DNA of 7,740 nucleotides. Origin: Dysgonamonadaceae bacterium. Its GTDB lineage: Bacteria > Bacteroidota > Bacteroidia > Bacteroidales > Azobacteroidaceae. Where the stretch lies: contig JAITCT010000093.1 of NCBI GenBank assembly GCA_031282925.1, forward strand, positions 1-7,740, read 5' to 3'. Under the pieces are notes generated by a model. It searched no databases and was not told the origin of the DNA. It worked only from the letters and a program-made list of their open reading frames with translations. The position numbers and the translations under genes were made by a program. Positions 6,181-7,740 of this stretch are shown here, one piece after another. Within the stretch, counting starts at the first letter, position 1, and each line of letters opens with the position of its first letter.

Positions 6181-6189
6181 CAATTGACA
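6162..6189. repeat. Heptamer array 1, direct orientation (ATTGAYA x4)
   Basis: Four perfect 7-bp units: ATTGACA, ATTGATA, ATTGACA, ATTGACA. The third unit contains the TGA stop of the HlyD-like gene, and the array continues into the 22-bp gap before the four-helix-bundle gene. Its reverse complement matches the array at 6596-6623 at 25 of 28 positions. Confidence 0.9.
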
Positions 6190-6202
6190 ATGGGTTTTTG
6201 GG

Positions 6203-6571
6203 ATGAAAGAAAATGTGATAAAAGAGAAGTCTTATTTATTTGCGTTGCGTATAATCAATGCTTATAAATTTTTAACGAAAGAACAGCGGGAATTTGTTTT
6301 GTCTAAACAGGTATTGCGAAGCGGCACTGCGGTTGGAGCATTGGTGAGGGAAGCGGAGCAAGCTCAATCGAAAGCTGATTTTATCAGTAAAATGAATATT
6401 GCGCTTAAAGAAGCTAATGAAACGGAATACTGGTTAATGCTTTTAAGAGACAGCGGTTTCATTGATGACAAAAGTTTTGAGTCAATTCATCATGACAGCC
6501 TGGAACTTATCAAAATGCTTATAAGTATTATCCGAACAGCAAAAGCTAACCGGAAAATAAATGATAATTGA
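6203..6571 (+). CDS. Four-helix-bundle protein (S23/23S rRNA intervening-sequence protein family)
   Basis: A 122-residue all-helical protein. Its core, L-R-S-G-T-A-V-G-A-L-V-R-E-A-E-Q-A-Q-S-K followed by A-D-F-I-S-K-M-N-I-A-L-K-E-A-N-E-T-E-Y-W-L-M-L-L, carries the hallmark residues of the IVP/S23 family (TIGR02436-like), and length is normal. Family members form pentamer-type helical bundles; some are encoded within 23S rRNA intervening sequences, and the DGR accessory protein Avd is a relative. The molecular role of the stand-alone versions is unknown. It sits between the HlyD-like and ATPase genes, where YbhFSR-type operons have no such gene. It is bracketed by inverted heptamer arrays and ends K-I-N-D-N* at a short degenerate copy of the repeat. 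It appears to be a passenger gene inserted into the exporter operon rather than a pump part. Confidence 0.9.
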   Translation: MKENVIKEKSYLFALRIINAYKFLTKEQREFVLSKQVLRSGTAVGALVREAEQAQSKADFISKMNIALKEANETEYWLMLLRDSGFIDDKSFESIHHDSLELIKMLISIIRTAKANRKINDN

Positions 6572-6577
6572 AACATC

Positions 6578-7462
6578 ATGGAAACAAAACATAATTATCA
6601 ATTGTCAATTGTCAACTGTCAATTGATAAGCAAAGCGCAGGCTTTGAAAGACGTTTCTTTCGAGGTGCAAAAAGGCGAGATATTCGGATTGATCGGGCCG
6701 GACGGAGCGGGGAAAACAACGCTTTTCCGTATCCTTACTTCCCTGATTCCGGCAGATTCGGGACAGGCAAAGGTCGATGGTTTGGATGTGGCGGCGGATT
6801 TCCGCGAGTTGCGCAAACGCATCGGATACATGCCGGGACGTTTTTCGCTGTATCAGGATTTGTCGGTGGAAGAAAATTTGCAGTTTTTTGCAACGATTTT
6901 CAACGCGACTGTGGAGGAAAATTATTACCTGATTCGGGATATTTACAGGCAGATTGAGCCTTTCAAGCGCCGCCGCGCCGGTAAATTATCGGGCGGCATG
7001 AAGCAGAAACTGGCTTTGTCGTGCGCACTGATTCACAAGCCGACAGTGCTGTTTTTGGACGAACCGACTACGGGCGTTGATCCTGTTTCCCGGAAAGAAT
7101 TTTGGGAAATGCTCAAAAAGCTGAAAACGGAAGGCGTTACCATTGTCGTTTCCACGCCTTACATGGATGAAGCGCAGATGTGCGACCGGATTGCATTGAT
7201 ACAGCACGGCAAAATTCTGTCCGTTGAAACGCCCGAAAAGATTATTGCCGGTTTTCCCGATAAACTGTATCAAGCCCGTTCCGGAAATAATTACCTGCTG
7301 TTACTTGATTTAAGGAAGAATCCCGGGGTGAAATCCGCTTTTATATCGGGCGAATATTTACATATTGTTTTCAACGGCGAGGCGGACAGGACGATTCCGA
7401 ACTTGAAGGAAATTGCGCCGACTATTGAAGACTGCTTTATTCAATTGATAATGGATAATTGA
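6578..7462 (+). CDS. ABC exporter ATPase, YbhF-like first nucleotide-binding protein
   Basis: A 294-residue cytoplasmic ATPase that would energise an ABC-2 exporter. Motifs: Walker A G40-P-D-G-A-G-K46-T-T; Q-loop region Y-M-P-G-R-F-S-L-Y-Q-D-L; ABC signature L137-S-G-G-M-K-Q; Walker B V-L-F-L-D161-E162-P-T-T-G; D-loop region G-V-D-P. The usual H-loop His is Pro194 (V-S-T-P-Y-M-D-E-A). The N-terminus (N-Y-Q-L-S-I-V-N-C-Q-L at residues 6-16) is encoded by a reverse heptamer array; aligned back from A-L-K-D-V, Ser18 falls where the A-loop Tyr/Phe is expected. The C-terminus (Q-L-I-M-D-N*) also ends within an array. The body is intact, but ATP binding and hydrolysis may be weak, so it may depend on a canonical partner such as the truncated downstream ATPase. 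The ATG lies 6 bp after the previous stop. Confidence 0.88.
   Translation: METKHNYQLSIVNCQLISKAQALKDVSFEVQKGEIFGLIGPDGAGKTTLFRILTSLIPADSGQAKVDGLDVAADFRELRKRIGYMPGRFSLYQDLSVEENLQFFATIFNATVEENYYLIRDIYRQIEPFKRRRAGKLSGGMKQKLALSCALIHKPTVLFLDEPTTGVDPVSRKEFWEMLKKLKTEGVTIVVSTPYMDEAQMCDRIALIQHGKILSVETPEKIIAGFPDKLYQARSGNNYLLLLDLRKNPGVKSAFISGEYLHIVFNGEADRTIPNLKEIAPTIEDCFIQLIMDN
6596..6623. repeat. Heptamer array 2, reverse orientation (TRTCAAY x4)
   Basis: Units TATCAAT, TGTCAAT, TGTCAAC and TGTCAAT are the reverse complement of the ATTGAYA unit. The array lies wholly inside the ATPase reading frame and encodes part of its first 16 residues. An 8-bp inverted match, TGATAATT (6562-6569) with AATTATCA (6593-6600), also joins the end of the four-helix-bundle gene to this array. 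Confidence 0.9.
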
Positions 7463-7471
7463 CAATTGATA
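7444..7471. repeat. Heptamer array 3, direct orientation (ATTGAYA x4)
   Basis: Units ATTGATA, ATGGATA, ATTGACA and ATTGATA. The third unit contains the ATPase TGA stop at 7460-7462, the same unit and phase as in array 1. Confidence 0.9.
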
Positions 7472-7528
7472 ATTAAGCGTTAATAATTTATGAATAAGCG
7501 GGAAAACAGCCCCCAATTATCCATTATC
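7447..7528. repeat. Long-range inverted repeat around the second ATPase start
   Basis: The 15-bp GATAATGGATAATTG (7447-7461) is the exact reverse complement of CAATTATCCATTATC (7514-7528), separated by 52 bp holding the ATG at 7490. The right arm encodes part of the second ATPase N-terminus (Q-L-S-I-I). In RNA this could fold over the start codon, or it may simply be the next array pair. Confidence 0.75.
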
Positions 7529-7606
7529 GAAGTTGAGAACCTGACCAAATGCTTCGGCGCTTTCACAGCCGTCAATCGCATCTCATTTTCCATGGGCATT
7601 GCTTGA
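7490..7606 (+). pseudogene. Truncated second ABC ATPase (N-terminal fragment)
   Basis: The 38-codon ORF starts M-N-K-R-E-N-S-P-Q-L-S-I-I-E-V-E-N-L-T-K-C-F-G-A-F and continues T-A-V-N-R-I-S-F-S. This is a canonical ABC ATPase first strand with the A-loop aromatic (Phe22, in T-K-C-F-G) present. The Walker A region should follow within ten residues, but the frame turns into M-G-I-A and stops at TGA 7604-7606. No other frame resumes an ABC protein to the window end. It follows the first ATPase by 27 bp, as expected for the paired ATPases of YbhF-type exporters. It is therefore a broken gene, cut at about 7592-7603, and the permease genes that should follow are absent here. Confidence 0.85.
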
Positions 7607-7666
7607 CAGTCGGAAGTGGAAGAATCAAAGAAAACGCTTAATTTAGCTAACGAAATAAAAATGTAA
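7607..7666 (+). pseudogene. Orphan C-terminal tail before the methyltransferase gene
   Basis: Directly after the TGA, in the same frame, come 19 codons, Q-S-E-V-E-E-S-K-K-T-L-N-L-A-N-E-I-K-M, ending in TAA at 7664-7666. The tail looks like a helical protein end, and another gene begins 15 bp later, as within an operon. It could be the 3' remnant of the gene that originally preceded the methyltransferase, left when the two sequences were joined. It is too short to assign and may be chance. Confidence 0.3.
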
Positions 7667-7681
7667 AACAACAATAAAGCA

Positions 7682-7740
7682 ATGGCAAAAAACAAGTTAG
7701 TATCTCCGTTTGTAAAATGGGTTGGCGGAAAACGACAACT
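7682..7740 (+). CDS. D12-class (Dam-like) adenine-N6 DNA methyltransferase, 5' end only
   Basis: The first 19-20 codons are visible: M-A-K-N-K-L-V-S-P-F-V-K-W-V-G-G-K-R-Q-L. The P-F-(V/L)-K-W-(V/A)-G-G-K-R-Q-L start is the characteristic N-terminal S-adenosylmethionine-binding motif of Dam/DpnII/MboI-type D12 methyltransferases, which methylate adenine, often in GATC. The rest lies beyond the window, so target site and completeness are unknown. There is no Shine-Dalgarno site; the leader is A-rich (AACAATAAAGCA), as for other Bacteroidota genes. Its position right behind the broken ATPase suggests it belongs to an incoming restriction-modification or phage module. It could also be a solitary methyltransferase. 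Confidence 0.8.
   Translation, partial: MAKNKLVSPFVKWVGGKRQ

Noticed and set aside
6203..6571. Avd accessory protein of a diversity-generating retroelement
   Set aside because: Avd is a relative of the S23/IVP family, but there is no reverse transcriptase, template repeat or variable repeat in the window, and the gene sits in an exporter operon.
6203..6571. 23S rRNA intervening sequence
   Set aside because: The protein family is sometimes encoded within 23S rRNA, but flanking sequence is protein-coding and shows no rRNA features.
6162..7528. CRISPR array or plasmid iterons
   Set aside because: Units are only 7 bp, occur in runs of four within coding ends and in both orientations, with no unique spacers, cas genes or replication gene.

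Overview
The window reads as part of a Bacteroidales-type genome (phylum Bacteroidota). The evidence is a textbook Bacteroides-type promoter (TTTG, 20 bp, TAnnTTTG), the absence of Shine-Dalgarno sites in front of the chromosomal genes, a large TGS/ThrRS-like nucleoside kinase typical of this group, and short heptamer arrays of the ATTGAYA type. The species cannot be told from this sequence.

Layout. Positions 1-1391 (minus strand) are a GC-richer prophage remnant. In transcription order it holds a 5'-truncated ORF, an 18-codon duplicated gene start, a small tail-fibre-like protein, a possible papain-like (DUF261-like) protein, and a signal-peptide plus coiled-coil protein that runs off the left edge. 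These phage genes carry strong Shine-Dalgarno sites, unlike everything to their right. Positions 1392-1539 are a junction region ending in a GTTAACTY octamer array. Positions 1540-3210 (plus strand) encode the nucleoside kinase.

Positions 3303-7606 are one plus-strand operon. A Bacteroides-type promoter overlaps or precedes a candidate operator and drives a TetR-family regulator, a TolC-like outer membrane protein, a HlyD-like membrane fusion lipoprotein, a four-helix-bundle (S23/IVP family) protein and an ABC ATPase. A second ABC ATPase follows but is cut off after about 35 codons. The order regulator, TolC, HlyD, ATPase, ATPase (then usually two permeases) is that of YbhG/YbhF/YbhS/YbhR-like tripartite exporters. 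The second ATPase is broken and no permease is visible, so the pump encoded here is probably non-functional unless those parts lie elsewhere. Immediately after the break come an orphan reading-frame tail and the first 19-20 codons of a D12-class (Dam-like) adenine methyltransferase, which suggests insertion of, or recombination with, a restriction-modification or phage module.

The most unusual structure is the set of heptamer arrays in the distal half of the operon. Direct-orientation arrays (ATTGAYA) supply the last codons and stop of HlyD and the first ATPase, with the same short -DN* ending seen on the four-helix-bundle gene. Reverse-orientation arrays (TRTCAAT) supply the N-terminal codons of both ATPases. 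One direct and one reverse array bracket the four-helix-bundle gene like imperfect terminal inverted repeats. In the first ATPase the array-derived N-terminus falls where the A-loop aromatic residue is expected.
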